Below, in pieces: positions 8,712 to 18,676 of a stretch of DNA of 64,000 nt. Each line of letters opens with the position of its first letter. Position 1 is the first letter of the stretch. A model generated the notes under the pieces. That model was not told the DNA's origin. It worked only from the letters and a program-made list of their open reading frames with translations, and searched no databases. Location of the stretch: NCBI RefSeq assembly GCF_004681965.1, contig NZ_SMLL01000003.1, forward strand, positions 186,001-250,000, given 5' to 3'. A program made the position numbers and the translations under genes. This stretch comes from Ramlibacter rhizophilus (GTDB taxonomy: Bacteria > Pseudomonadota > Gammaproteobacteria > Burkholderiales > Burkholderiaceae_C).

Positions 8712-10178
8712 GTGAGCGCCCGCTGCCTGATGGTCCTGGGCACCAGCAGCGGCGCCGGCAAGAGCTGGCTGGCCACCGCCCTGTGCCGCCACTACGCACG
8801 CCGCGGCCTGCGCGTCGCGCCCTTCAAGGCGCAGAACATGAGCAACAACGCGCGCGTGGTCGAGGGCTTGGGCGGCCGCTGGGGCGAGATCGGCAGCGCG
8901 CAGTACTTCCAGGCCCTGGCCGCGCGCGCCGTGCCTTCGGTGCAGATGAATCCCGTGCTGCTCAAGCCCGAGGCCGACACCCGCAGCCAGCTCGTGTTGC
9001 TGGGGCAGGTGGACCCGCGGCTGTCGGCGCTGCCCTGGCGCGAGCGCGGCGCGCAGTGCTGGCCGGCGGTGGCCGAAGCGCTGGACACGCTGCGCGCCAC
9101 CCATGACCTGGTGGTCATCGAGGGCGCCGGCTCGCCGGCCGAGATCAACCTGCAGGCCAGCGACATCGTCAACCTGCGCGTCGCCCAGCACGCGCAGGCG
9201 CGCTGCCTGCTGGTCACCGACATCGACCGCGGCGGCGCCTTCGCGCACCTGTACGGCACCTGGGCCCTGCTGCCACCCGAGGCGCGCGCCCTCCTGCACG
9301 GCTTCGTGCTCAATCGCTTCCGCGGCGACGCGGCCTTGCTCGCGCCGGCGCCGGAGCAGCTGCGCGCGCTCACCGGCGTGCCCACGGTCGCCACGCTGCC
9401 GATGTGGTGGGGCCACGGCCTGCCCGAGGAGGACGGCGTCTTCGACGATCGCACGACGCGCAGCGCCGGCGCACTGCACACCACCGTTGCGGTCATCGCC
9501 TACCCCCGCATCAGCAACCTCGACGAGTTCCAGCCGCTGAAGAACGTGCCCGGACTTCGCCTGGTGTGGGCGCGCACGCCCGCCGACTGCGCCGGCGCCG
9601 ACTGGCTGGTGCTCCCCGGCTCCAAGCACACCAGCGCGGACCTGCAGTGGCTGCGCACGCAGGGCCTGGATCGCGCCATCACCGCGCACGCGGCGCGCGG
9701 CGGCCGCGTGCTGGGCATCTGCGGTGGCCTGCAGATGCTGGGCGAAGCGCTGGTCGATCCCGACGGCATCGACGGCAACGGCCCGGGCCTGGGTCTCCTG
9801 CCGCTGGTGTGCCGCTTCGAGCCGGCCAAGACCGTGCGGCCGGCGCGCGCCCGCTTCGCAGCGGTGCAAGGTCCCTGGTCGGCCCTCGCCGGGCTCGACG
9901 TAGGCGGCTACGAGATCCACCACGGCCAGACCGTGCCGCACCCGGCCATGCTGCGCGCGGGCCGCGAGGCGCGCGAGGTGCTGCCCGGCCTGGGCTGGCA
10001 GGACGAATCGGGCCAGGTGCTGGGGGTGTACCTGCACGGCCTCTTCGAGGACGCCGGCGTGCTGCGCGCGCTTTTCGGCGCCCGGGTGCCCACGCTGGAC
10101 AGCGTCTTCGAGGGCCTGGCCGATTTCATCGAGGCGCACTTCGAGCCGGGCGTGCTCGATGCGCTGGTGCAAGCCTGA
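8712..10178 (+). CDS. cobQ: Cobyric acid synthase CobQ (CbiP)
   Basis: CobQ amidates side chains b, d, e and g of adenosyl-cobyrinic a,c-diamide, using glutamine and ATP. The 488-residue product has an N-terminal dethiobiotin-synthetase-like P-loop domain (MVLGTSSGAGKS, residues about 7-18; APFKAQNMSNNA) and a C-terminal class I glutamine amidotransferase domain with the nucleophile motif GICGGLQMLG (near residues 337-346) and a late catalytic His (VYLHGLF). The GTG at 8712 gives the family N-terminus; the ATG at 8730 would remove the first strand. No other corrin-ring biosynthesis gene lies in the window, so the gene may serve corrinoid salvage or work with genes elsewhere. Confidence 0.93.
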   Translation: MSARCLMVLGTSSGAGKSWLATALCRHYARRGLRVAPFKAQNMSNNARVVEGLGGRWGEIGSAQYFQALAARAVPSVQMNPVLLKPEADTRSQLVLLGQVDPRLSALPWRERGAQCWPAVAEALDTLRATHDLVVIEGAGSPAEINLQASDIVNLRVAQHAQARCLLVTDIDRGGAFAHLYGTWALLPPEARALLHGFVLNRFRGDAALLAPAPEQLRALTGVPTVATLPMWWGHGLPEEDGVFDDRTTRSAGALHTTVAVIAYPRISNLDEFQPLKNVPGLRLVWARTPADCAGADWLVLPGSKHTSADLQWLRTQGLDRAITAHAARGGRVLGICGGLQMLGEALVDPDGIDGNGPGLGLLPLVCRFEPAKTVRPARARFAAVQGPWSALAGLDVGGYEIHHGQTVPHPAMLRAGREAREVLPGLGWQDESGQVLGVYLHGLFEDAGVLRALFGARVPTLDSVFEGLADFIEAHFEPGVLDALVQA

Positions 10179-10187
10179 GAAGTCCGC

Positions 10188-10751
10188 ATGAACACCGCTG
10201 TGTCGCCACCCGCACTGATCGTCTTCTGCGGCCTGCCGGGTGTCGGCAAGACCAGCATCGCGCGCCGGGTCGCATCCGCCGCGGGCGCGGCCTACCTGCG
10301 CATCGACAGCATCGAGCAGGCCCTGGCCCGCTGCACGGGGCAGGCCGTGACCGGGCCCGAGGGCTACGCCATCGCCCAGGCCCTGGCGGCGGAGAACCTG
10401 CGGCTCGGGCGCAGGGTCGTGGCCGATGCGGTCAATGCGGGTGCCGCCGCCCGCGCGGGCTGGGTGCGCGTGGCGCAGGACCTGGGCGCACCGTGCCGCT
10501 TCGTCCACCTCCACTGCTCGCGCGAGGAGGAACACCGCCGCCGGGTGCGTGAGCGGACCACGGACCTGGCAGGGCACGTCCCGCCGAGCTGGAGCCAGAT
10601 CGCCGCCCTGGCCATGGACCCGCCGGAGCCGGACGCACTCGTGCTGGACACGGCCGAGGGGTCGGCCGAGGCCCTGGCCGCGGCGGTCCTGGCGCGGCTC
10701 GGCCTTTCAGGCGTCTCCATGGGCGCTGGAGCATCCGAGTCGCCCAGGTGA
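10188..10751 (+). CDS. AAA-family P-loop ATPase / small-molecule kinase-like protein
   Basis: This 187-residue protein has a Walker A motif (FCGLPGVGKTS, residues about 13-23) and a kinase-like LID region with basic residues (EEEHRRRVRERTTD). That layout resembles the zeta-toxin/adenylylsulfate-kinase/gluconate-kinase branch of P-loop NTPases. It starts 9 bases after cobQ on the same strand and so probably belongs to the B12 operon. The substrate is unknown; a nucleoside or cobinamide-related kinase role would be speculation, because no CobU motifs are visible. Confidence 0.75.
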   Translation: MNTAVSPPALIVFCGLPGVGKTSIARRVASAAGAAYLRIDSIEQALARCTGQAVTGPEGYAIAQALAAENLRLGRRVVADAVNAGAAARAGWVRVAQDLGAPCRFVHLHCSREEEHRRRVRERTTDLAGHVPPSWSQIAALAMDPPEPDALVLDTAEGSAEALAAAVLARLGLSGVSMGAGASESPR

Positions 10752-10869
10752 CATGCGGCCCTGCCCCTGAGGCACGGCGGACGACAGGCAACGCAGAATC
10801 GGCGATTCGAATGCATCCACGCCGTCTCGCATCCGCATCGCCGCCCGGCCTCCAGGGAGGACGCGCGGC

Positions 10870-12516
10870 TTGAGCCGGGCCGCGCTCTGGCAGCGTGTGC
10901 GCGCGGCTGGCGCCAGCCGTGCGGCCCTGGTGCTGGCCGCCTGCCTGCTGCTCACCGCGCTGGCGACCCTGCTGGCGGTGCAGGTGGTACGCGAACGCGC
11001 GGACGCGGTGGCGCAGGCCGCGGTGGACCAGGAAATCGCAGGGCTGGACCGCCGCGTCGCCGCCTACCTGGCGCTGCTGCGGGCCACCCGCGCCTTTGTG
11101 GAGGCGCAGGGCGAGGCCCTAAACGCCGATGAGTTCAAGCGTTTCGTCGCCGGCCTGCGCATCCCGAGCGACTACCCCGGCATCCAGGGCATCGGCTGGA
11201 GCCCGCGCCTGGCGCCCGGCACCGAGCGCTACACCATTCTCTTCCTGGAACCACTGGACGAGCGCAACCGCGCCGCGCTGGGTTTCGACATGCATTCGGA
11301 GCCCGTGCGCGCCGCCGCCATGGACCGTGCCCGCGACCTGGGCGAGGCGGCGATGAGCGGCGTGGTGCTGCTCAAGCAGGAGATCCTGCCGGACCTCTCG
11401 CCGGGCTTTCTCATCTACGAGCCCGTCTATGCCGGTCGGGACGTGCCCGAGAGCGTCTCGCAGCGGCGCGCGCGCCTGCGCGGCTTTGTCTATGCGCCGT
11501 TTCGGGGCACGGACTTCTTCAACGGCCTGTTCCGCTCGCCCGAGGTCGAGCTGCTCGCCATCCACACGGCGACGGCCGAGAGCGACCGGCCGGGCGGCTT
11601 TCTGCGCGGCGACCCGGCCGTGCCCCTTCCCGAGGCGGCCATCCGGCGGCGCGTGAACGTCGCGGGCCAGCCCTGGGTGCTCGTCTTCGAGCGCAGCGTC
11701 GGTCCGCCCCTGGCCGAGCGGGTCATGGTCCTGGCGGTGTTCGTGCTCGGCGTGCTGGTCAGCGGCCTCCTGGCAGCACTCACGCGGCACCAGACGCGCG
11801 CCCGGCACCGGGCCGAGAAGCGCAGCAGCGAGATGCGCCAGCGCCTGCAGTTCTCCGAGCTGCTGGTGGGCATCGTCTCGCACGACCTCCGCAACCCGCT
11901 GAACGTCATCCAGCTCAACACCGCGCTGCTCTCCCAGGCGGAACTGCCCGAAAACTTCGCGCGTTGCGTCAGGCGCATCCAGGCCAGCGGCGAGCAGAGC
12001 CTGCGCATGATCCGCGACCTGCTGGACTTCACCCAGGCGCGCCTGGCCGGCGGCATTCCCGTGGTGCGCGCACCGGGGGACGTGGCCGGCATCGTGCAGC
12101 AGGCGGTGGATCAGGTGCGGGTGGCGCACCCCGGGCGCGAGGTGGCCTTCTCGGCCCAGGGCAGCGGCACCGGCACCTGGGACGCGGACCGCATCGCGCA
12201 GGTGGTCTCCAACCTCGTGAGCAACGCCATCGTCTACGGCGACGCGAACGCGCCCATCCGCGTGGCGGTGGACGGCACCGGCCAGCGGGTGCGCCTGTCG
12301 GTGCACAACCTGGGCGAGCCGATCCGGCCGGAGTTGATGGGGACGCTCTTCGAGCCGCTGCGGCAGGGGTCCAGCGTGGGGGCGCGCGGCCGCAACATCG
12401 GCCTGGGCCTGTACATCGTCCAGCAGATCGCGCGCGCCCACGGCGGCCGCGTGCACTGCAGCTCGTCGCGCGAGGCGGGCACGCTGTTCACGGTGGAATT
12501 GCCGCGCACGAGCTGA
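10870..12516 (+). CDS. CHASE-domain sensor histidine kinase
   Basis: This is a membrane sensor kinase of 548 residues. A first TM helix (about residues 15-37) and a second (about 284-306) flank a periplasmic CHASE domain containing the YPGIQGIGWSPR and FVYAPFRGTDFFNG blocks. A HisKA domain follows with phospho-acceptor His338 (GIVSHDLRNPLN), then an HATPase_c domain with N-box VVSNLVSNAI, and a GLGLYIVQQIARAHGG G-box. The start is a TTG with a strong GGGAGG Shine-Dalgarno about 10 bases upstream. No response regulator is adjacent, so it is an orphan kinase. The CHASE ligand is unknown. Confidence 0.9.
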   Translation: MSRAALWQRVRAAGASRAALVLAACLLLTALATLLAVQVVRERADAVAQAAVDQEIAGLDRRVAAYLALLRATRAFVEAQGEALNADEFKRFVAGLRIPSDYPGIQGIGWSPRLAPGTERYTILFLEPLDERNRAALGFDMHSEPVRAAAMDRARDLGEAAMSGVVLLKQEILPDLSPGFLIYEPVYAGRDVPESVSQRRARLRGFVYAPFRGTDFFNGLFRSPEVELLAIHTATAESDRPGGFLRGDPAVPLPEAAIRRRVNVAGQPWVLVFERSVGPPLAERVMVLAVFVLGVLVSGLLAALTRHQTRARHRAEKRSSEMRQRLQFSELLVGIVSHDLRNPLNVIQLNTALLSQAELPENFARCVRRIQASGEQSLRMIRDLLDFTQARLAGGIPVVRAPGDVAGIVQQAVDQVRVAHPGREVAFSAQGSGTGTWDADRIAQVVSNLVSNAIVYGDANAPIRVAVDGTGQRVRLSVHNLGEPIRPELMGTLFEPLRQGSSVGARGRNIGLGLYIVQQIARAHGGRVHCSSSREAGTLFTVELPRTS

Positions 12517-12599
12517 AGAAGCTCGCCGCAGCAGCGGCGTTGAATGCGAACTGATGCCCGGGTAGGGTGGATGGTTTGCCGTCCACCCACGCAGCCGCC

Positions 12600-13337
12600 A
12601 TGTCCCACGCCGCCACCTTCTGGACCTTCTTCGGCCGCGATGCCGAGCCTCGCCTGGGCATCCGCGCGCCCACCTTCCGCCGCATCTTCGAGCACCTGGA
12701 CGCCTGCGAGCACCCGGTCACCATCGTCGAGACGGGCTGTGCGCGCAGCACCGACAACTGGTGGGGCGACGGCCTGAGCACGGTGCTCTTCGACCGCTAC
12801 GTGACTGCGCGCGGCGACGGCTCGCGCTGCCTCAGCGTGGACATCTGCGCGCACGCCGTGGAGAACGCGCGCAACCTCGTCGGCCCGGGTGTCACGGTGT
12901 CGCAGGAGGACAGCGTGACCTTCCTCGCCCGGCTGGCGCAACGCTGCGGGCAGGACGCCAGCAGCATCGACGTCCTCTACCTGGACTCCTTCGACCTGGA
13001 CAAGCTGTACTGGCAGCCTTCGGCCATCCACCACCTCAAGGAGCTCACCGCCGCCATGCGCTGCCTGCGCGCGGACACGCTGGTGGTGGTGGACGACTGC
13101 CCGTCCATCGCCGAATGCATTCCGGCGCGCGAGGGCGACGGCCTCATGGTGCTCAACCCGCCGGCCGTGGGCGGCAAGGGCCTGCTGGTGGCGCAGTACG
13201 CCCAGGCCGTGGGCGCACGGCTGGAGTTCGCCGAATACCAGGCCGGCTGGACCGGCATGGTGCCGAGCCAGCCCTCGAAGGATCACGATCCGCCAGCACG
13301 GCAGAGCCCCACGCGCGCATCGATCGCCGCACAATGA
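12600..13337 (+). CDS. Putative class I SAM-dependent methyltransferase-like protein
   Basis: The product has 245 residues. A glycine-poor motif I-like strand (TIVETGCARST, near residues 43-53), an acidic strand (RCLSVDICAHAVENAR) where the ribose-binding acidic residue of a Rossmann methyltransferase would sit, and IDVLYLDSFD at the motif IV position suggest a class I fold. The usual GxGxG is replaced by GCARS, so catalytic competence is uncertain. A 26-base inverted repeat (12564-12589, GGGTGGA...TCCACCC) precedes the gene. It lies 83 bases after the kinase gene. The substrate is not predictable. Confidence 0.65.
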   Translation: MSHAATFWTFFGRDAEPRLGIRAPTFRRIFEHLDACEHPVTIVETGCARSTDNWWGDGLSTVLFDRYVTARGDGSRCLSVDICAHAVENARNLVGPGVTVSQEDSVTFLARLAQRCGQDASSIDVLYLDSFDLDKLYWQPSAIHHLKELTAAMRCLRADTLVVVDDCPSIAECIPAREGDGLMVLNPPAVGGKGLLVAQYAQAVGARLEFAEYQAGWTGMVPSQPSKDHDPPARQSPTRASIAAQ

Positions 13338-13387
13338 ACAGCCCTGCCGGCCACCCCGGCCGGCAGCTCGAACCCAAGGAGGAAAGC

Positions 13388-13642
13388 ATGGATTTGCGTC
13401 TGCAGTTTCTCGAATCCTTCACGGCCCAGGGCTCGGACGGGCAGTCCTACAAGGTCTGCGCCTATGACCGCCTGGCATCGACCGGCACGGGCCCGAACGG
13501 CCAGGAGCAGTGGGAGAGCACCGGGCAGGCCGAGTACCGGCTGGAGGACGGCCGGCTGGTGGAGGTGCGGCGGGATGGATCGATGCACATCGCACACAGC
13601 GACGTGGAGTTGAGCGCGGAGAAGGCCCCGGCGGGGACTTGA
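13388..13642 (+). CDS. Small conserved-looking protein of unknown function
   Basis: This is an 84-residue soluble protein with an excellent ribosome-binding site (AAGGAGGAAAGC, 7 bases before the ATG). It has a two-part beta-rich pattern (QSYKVCAYDRL, then EYRLEDGRLVEVRRDG) and no signal peptide or membrane segment. It follows the methyltransferase-like gene by 50 bases and may share its transcript. I do not recognise a named family. The clear RBS and good codon use support it being a real gene. Confidence 0.7.
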   Translation: MDLRLQFLESFTAQGSDGQSYKVCAYDRLASTGTGPNGQEQWESTGQAEYRLEDGRLVEVRRDGSMHIAHSDVELSAEKAPAGT

Positions 13643-14038
13643 AGGGTGGGCTCTGCGGCTTACCCGTGAGCTGCTCCACACACTCCGAGTCGCCCGGCCG
13701 CGAGCACATTCGTATGCGATGACCACTTCGCGCTAGTAATGCTTTTCCATTTCTGGCACATTGCGCTCGGTTCCGGCCAAAGCCGGCTTGAGTCTGCCGC
13801 TTGAGAAATAGCGGCAGCGGCCCGGATAGGCGATCCCAAGCTAGCCCGGGCGTCAGTCAAGCCTCCCGTAGCGGGGGCTTTTTCTTGCATGGCGCTTCCC
13901 TACCATCCAAACGCGGCGAAGTCCTGGTCTGTGATTTCGACACAGGGTTCCGGCCGCCTGAGATGGTGAAAAAGGCGACCCGTCGTAGTGGTCTCAGTGA
14001 AATTGAGCGCAAGTCAAAGAACGGCTGCGCCCAGGTCC
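13643..14038. other. Non-coding stretch between a small gene and tRNA-Ser
   Basis: About 400 bases without a convincing gene. The G+C content is visibly lower than in the flanks, especially 13700-13780 and 13900-14020. It holds a terminator-like hairpin at 13859-13884 on the plus strand and several short inverted repeats (for example CCGGCCAAAGCCGG near 13777). Open frames on the minus strand here are read-through of the tRNA and hairpin and were not accepted. An unannotated small RNA ending at the hairpin is possible. Confidence 0.5.
13859..13884 (+). terminator. Probable rho-independent terminator
   Basis: AAGCCTCC pairs with GGGGGCTT across a short loop, with one G-U pair, and is followed directly by a T-run (13879-13883). 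It would end plus-strand transcripts coming from 12600-13642 or from a small RNA in 13650-13850. Confidence 0.6.
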
Positions 14039-14126
14039 TGGCGGAAGCGGTGAGATTCGAACTCACGGACGGTTGCCCGTCGCCGGTTTTCAAGACCGGT
14101 GCAATCGACCACTCTGCCACGCTTCC
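14039..14126 (-). tRNA. tRNA-Ser (anticodon UGA)
   Basis: Read on the minus strand the 88-base sequence begins GGAAGCG, has a D-arm GGCAGAGTGGTCGATTGC, an anticodon loop CTTGAAA with TGA, a long variable arm (CGACGGGCAACCGTCC) typical of class II tRNAs, a TTCGAAT T-loop, the matching CGCTTCC acceptor strand, discriminator G and an encoded CCA. The long variable arm and anticodon identify serine, reading UCA and related codons. It lies 46 bases downstream of ureG in the same direction. Confidence 0.96.
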
Positions 14127-14171
14127 GGAGCCCGGGATTCTAGTCCTGCGGCGTCCCGAAAGACTGCAGGA

Positions 14172-14819
14172 TCAGGGGACCAGCAAGCCCTTGCGCTCGA
14201 TGAACCCCACGACCTCCTCCACCCCCACCGAGGTCTTGAGGTTGGTCATCACGAAGGGCTTGCCGCGCCGCATGCGCTCGGTGTCGGCCTGCATCACCGA
14301 CAGGTCCGCGCCCACGTGGGGCGCGAGGTCGGTCTTGTTGATGACGAAGAGGTCGCTCTTGGTGATGCCGGGGCCGCCCTTGCGGGGGATCTTTTCGCCG
14401 GCGGCCACGTCGATGACGTAGACGGTGAGGTCGCTCAGCTCGGGGCTGAAGGTGGCCGCGAGGTTGTCGCCGCCGGACTCGACGAAGACGATGTCGGCAT
14501 CCGGGAACTGCTCCAGCATGCGGTCGATGGCTTCGAGGTTGATGGAGGCGTCCTCGCGGATGGCGGTATGCGGGCAGCCGCCGGTCTCCACGCCCATGAT
14601 GCGTTCGGCGGGCAGCGCGCCGCTGACGGTGAGCAGGCGCTGGTCTTCCTTGGTGTAGATGTCGTTGGTGATGGCCACCAGGTCCCAGCGCCCGCGCATG
14701 CGCTTGCACAGCATCTCCAGCAGGGTGGTCTTGCCGGAGCCGACCGGCCCGCCGATGCCCACGCGCAGGGGGGGCAGGCGCTTGGTGCGGCCGGGAATGT
14801 GGTGCAGGAGGGCGCTCAT
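14172..14819 (-). CDS. ureG: Urease accessory GTPase UreG
   Basis: UreG is the SIMIBI GTPase that drives nickel delivery to apo-urease. The 215-residue product has the P-loop [13 protein letters not shown] (near residues 20-32), the CPH metal-binding motif (within [11 protein letters not shown]), [26 protein letters not shown] and the [13 protein letters not shown] guanine-recognition segment. All are characteristic of UreG. The ATG overlaps the ureF stop (ATGA on the minus strand). It is the last gene of the ureA-ureG operon. Confidence 0.97.
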   Translation of the reverse strand: MSALLHHIPGRTKRLPPLRVGIGGPVGSGKTTLLEMLCKRMRGRWDLVAITNDIYTKEDQRLLTVSGALPAERIMGVETGGCPHTAIREDASINLEAIDRMLEQFPDADIVFVESGGDNLAATFSPELSDLTVYVIDVAAGEKIPRKGGPGITKSDLFVINKTDLAPHVGADLSVMQADTERMRRGKPFVMTNLKTSVGVEEVVGFIERKGLLVP

Positions 14820-15502
14820 GATCGGAACAGGCGTGAGTACTGGTGTTCGTGCCGGGCCGAGAGGATGGCCAGCATGGGGGAAAAAGCCTGGCGGTCCCCG
14901 TCGCCGAGCGCCAGGGCCGTGTCCACGGCCTGCGGGATCTCGCGCGCCAGGCGCGCGAGGATGCGCTGCCCCGCGGCCTGGCCCAAAGGCACGGACTTGA
15001 TGGCCGCCTGCACCATGTTCTCGGCCCAGCCGAAGGCGAAGGCCAGCAGCAGCGGCCGCTCCCCCACGGGCTGGGACGCGGCGGCCACGGCGAAGGCGAC
15101 GGGGTAGGTCAGGGGACCCGGTGGCAGCGCGGGTGCGGCGCCGAGCGACTTGAGCCACTCGATGAGCGAACGGCCCATCTGCTCGCTCTGCTGGCGCAGC
15201 TCCGCGCTCTCGCGCGTGCGCCGCACCCAGGTGTCCAGGGCCTGCAGCCGCTCCAGGTCGCCGCCGCGCCAGGCGCGCAGGGCGGGGGCCAGCACCGCCA
15301 GGTCGGCACGGGCCAGCGTGAGCCGCAGCTGCTGCGACAACCACTCGCCGGCGCTGGCCGCGTCGTGCACCAGCTCCGCCTCCACCGCGGCCTCCAGCCC
15401 TTCGGAGTAGGAGAAGCCCCCCACCGGCAGGGCGGGCGAAGCCAGCCACATCAGCTGCAGCAGGCCGGCGTCGTGCTCGGCCTCAGCGGTGGGGGTGCTC
15501 AT
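14816..15502 (-). CDS. ureF: Urease accessory protein UreF
   Basis: UreF is a GTPase-gating helper in the UreD-UreF-UreG complex for urease metallocentre assembly. It has 228 residues, is all-helical, and has the family N-terminus [21 protein letters not shown] and the C-terminal region with [11 protein letters not shown]. The chosen ATG (15502) gives the normal length; longer frames upstream run through ureE's His-rich tail in another frame. It overlaps ureE by 20 bases and ureG by 4. Confidence 0.95.
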   Translation of the reverse strand: MSTPTAEAEHDAGLLQLMWLASPALPVGGFSYSEGLEAAVEAELVHDAASAGEWLSQQLRLTLARADLAVLAPALRAWRGGDLERLQALDTWVRRTRESAELRQQSEQMGRSLIEWLKSLGAAPALPPGPLTYPVAFAVAAASQPVGERPLLLAFAFGWAENMVQAAIKSVPLGQAAGQRILARLAREIPQAVDTALALGDGDRQAFSPMLAILSARHEHQYSRLFRS

Positions 15503-16070
15503 GGGGCGGGTGGTCGTGCTCGTGCGGCTCGCCCTCGTTGGCGTGCTCGTGCCAGCCGGTGTGCGAGTGTTCGTGGGCGCTGCCCGGGTCCGGACCGTGG
15601 CGATGCGCGTGGCCGTGTCCGCCGTAGGCGCCGCCTTCGGGCTCGAAGGGCGCATCGGTCGCGCGCACCGTGAGGTGCATGGCGCGCAGCATGTCGGCCA
15701 GCACGTGGTCGGGTTCGATCTTGAGGTGGTCGGGCTGCAGTTCGAGGGCGACGTGCCGGTTGCCCAGGTGGTAGGCCGCGCGGGTGAGGTCGAAGGCGTT
15801 GCCGTGCTCGGCGCAGGCGGTGATCACCAGCACGGGCTGGGGCGCGGCGATGACGCGAACGAGCGAGCCGTCCTCGGCCACCAGCACGTCGCCGCCGCGC
15901 AGCAGGGTGCCGCGCGGAAGGAACACGCCCAGGGTACGGCCCAGCGAGTCGGTGCACTCGAAGCGGCTTTTCTGCCGCCGGTCCCAGTCCAGTTCCACGG
16001 TGGCGGCGCGCCGCAGCAGCGCGGGCGCCAGGCCCTGGCCGCCGGGAAGGCGCTTGTTGGCGATCAGCAT
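15483..16070 (-). CDS. ureE: Urease accessory nickel metallochaperone UreE with a His-rich tail
   Basis: UreE delivers nickel to the urease activation complex. The 195-residue protein has the N-terminal peptide-binding domain ([19 protein letters not shown]), the central metal-binding domain with [13 protein letters not shown] and the conserved [13 protein letters not shown] block, and a C-terminal tail with about 15 histidines in roughly 45 residues, many as HEH or HxH. The tail is longer than in many orthologues and should bind several nickel ions. It begins 7 bases after the ureC stop. Confidence 0.96.
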   Translation of the reverse strand: MLIANKRLPGGQGLAPALLRRAATVELDWDRRQKSRFECTDSLGRTLGVFLPRGTLLRGGDVLVAEDGSLVRVIAAPQPVLVITACAEHGNAFDLTRAAYHLGNRHVALELQPDHLKIEPDHVLADMLRAMHLTVRATDAPFEPEGGAYGGHGHAHRHGPDPGSAHEHSHTGWHEHANEGEPHEHDHPPHEHPHR

Positions 16071-16077
16071 GGAAAGT

Positions 16078-17796
<1,719 letters not shown>

Positions 17797-17797
17797 G

Positions 17798-18103
17798 TCA
17801 GAGCTTCCCTTGCACCAGGCCGCGGAAGCCGCAGGCCACCCGCGCGCCGGCATAGTCGATCAGTTCCACCGTGCGCTGCTGCCCGGGCTCGAAGCGCACG
17901 GCCGTGCCCGAGGCGATGTTCAGTCGCATGCCGCGCGCCGCGTCGCGGTCGAAGTGCAAGGAAGCGTTGGTCTCGGCGAAGTGGTAGTGCGAGCCGACCT
18001 GGATAGGGCGGTCCGCGGTGTTGCGCACGACCACCGTGAGCGTGCGCCGCCCCGGGTTGAGTTCGAGTTCGCCGTCCAGCGGCAGCAGTTCGCCCGGGAT
18101 CAT
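17798..18103 (-). CDS. ureB: Urease subunit beta UreB
   Basis: This structural subunit of urease has 101 residues, with the family start [16 protein letters not shown] and the conserved [17 protein letters not shown] and [10 protein letters not shown] blocks. Its ATG overlaps the stop of a small membrane-protein gene (18100-18282) by 4 bases, so the two are translationally coupled. It ends one base before ureC. Confidence 0.97.
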   Translation of the reverse strand: MIPGELLPLDGELELNPGRRTLTVVVRNTADRPIQVGSHYHFAETNASLHFDRDAARGMRLNIASGTAVRFEPGQQRTVELIDYAGARVACGFRGLVQGKL

Positions 18104-18282
18104 TTCCTGCCGCCGAACCAGTACCAGACCGCCAGCGCACCCAGGCCGCCCACCAGCAGCAGGCCAACCGCGTCGGTCGGATGCCAATGGGCCAGGCCGG
18201 GGAGCCCGTGCCCTTCGTGGGCCGAGGCGGTGGTGGCAAGGAAGGCGAGGGCGGTCGCGGGCAGGCGGTGCAGGGATGGCAT
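18100..18282 (-). CDS. Small secreted/membrane protein encoded between ureA and ureB
   Basis: This 60-residue protein has a signal-peptide-like N-terminus ([15 protein letters not shown]), a short His-rich segment ([14 protein letters not shown]) and one C-terminal TM helix ([18 protein letters not shown]) ending in a basic GGRK. The GAGAGGAG Shine-Dalgarno upstream of its ATG and the ATGA overlap with ureB argue strongly that it is translated. The His cluster just outside the membrane suggests nickel or other metal handling, by analogy with the AHEGHG-type start of HupE/UreJ proteins, but this is inference. I know of no assigned function. Confidence 0.75.
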   Translation of the reverse strand: MPSLHRLPATALAFLATTASAHEGHGLPGLAHWHPTDAVGLLLVGGLGALAVWYWFGGRK

Positions 18283-18298
18283 GGGGGCTCCTCTCTGT

Positions 18299-18601
<303 letters not shown>

Positions 18602-18676
18602 GGAGCCGCATTGTTGCAAGCCCTGTGCCCGCGCGCGAGGGGCCATCCCTGGCCCGGAAGTTGCACCCTGCCGGCC

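Noticed and set aside
13754-13764. A sigma-54-like TGGCAC...TTGC
   Set aside because: The spacing between the two boxes is only one base instead of about five.
13857-14120. An 87-codon minus-strand frame beginning MAEWSIAPVLKTG
   Set aside because: This start is the translated tRNA-Ser itself; the rest is non-coding.
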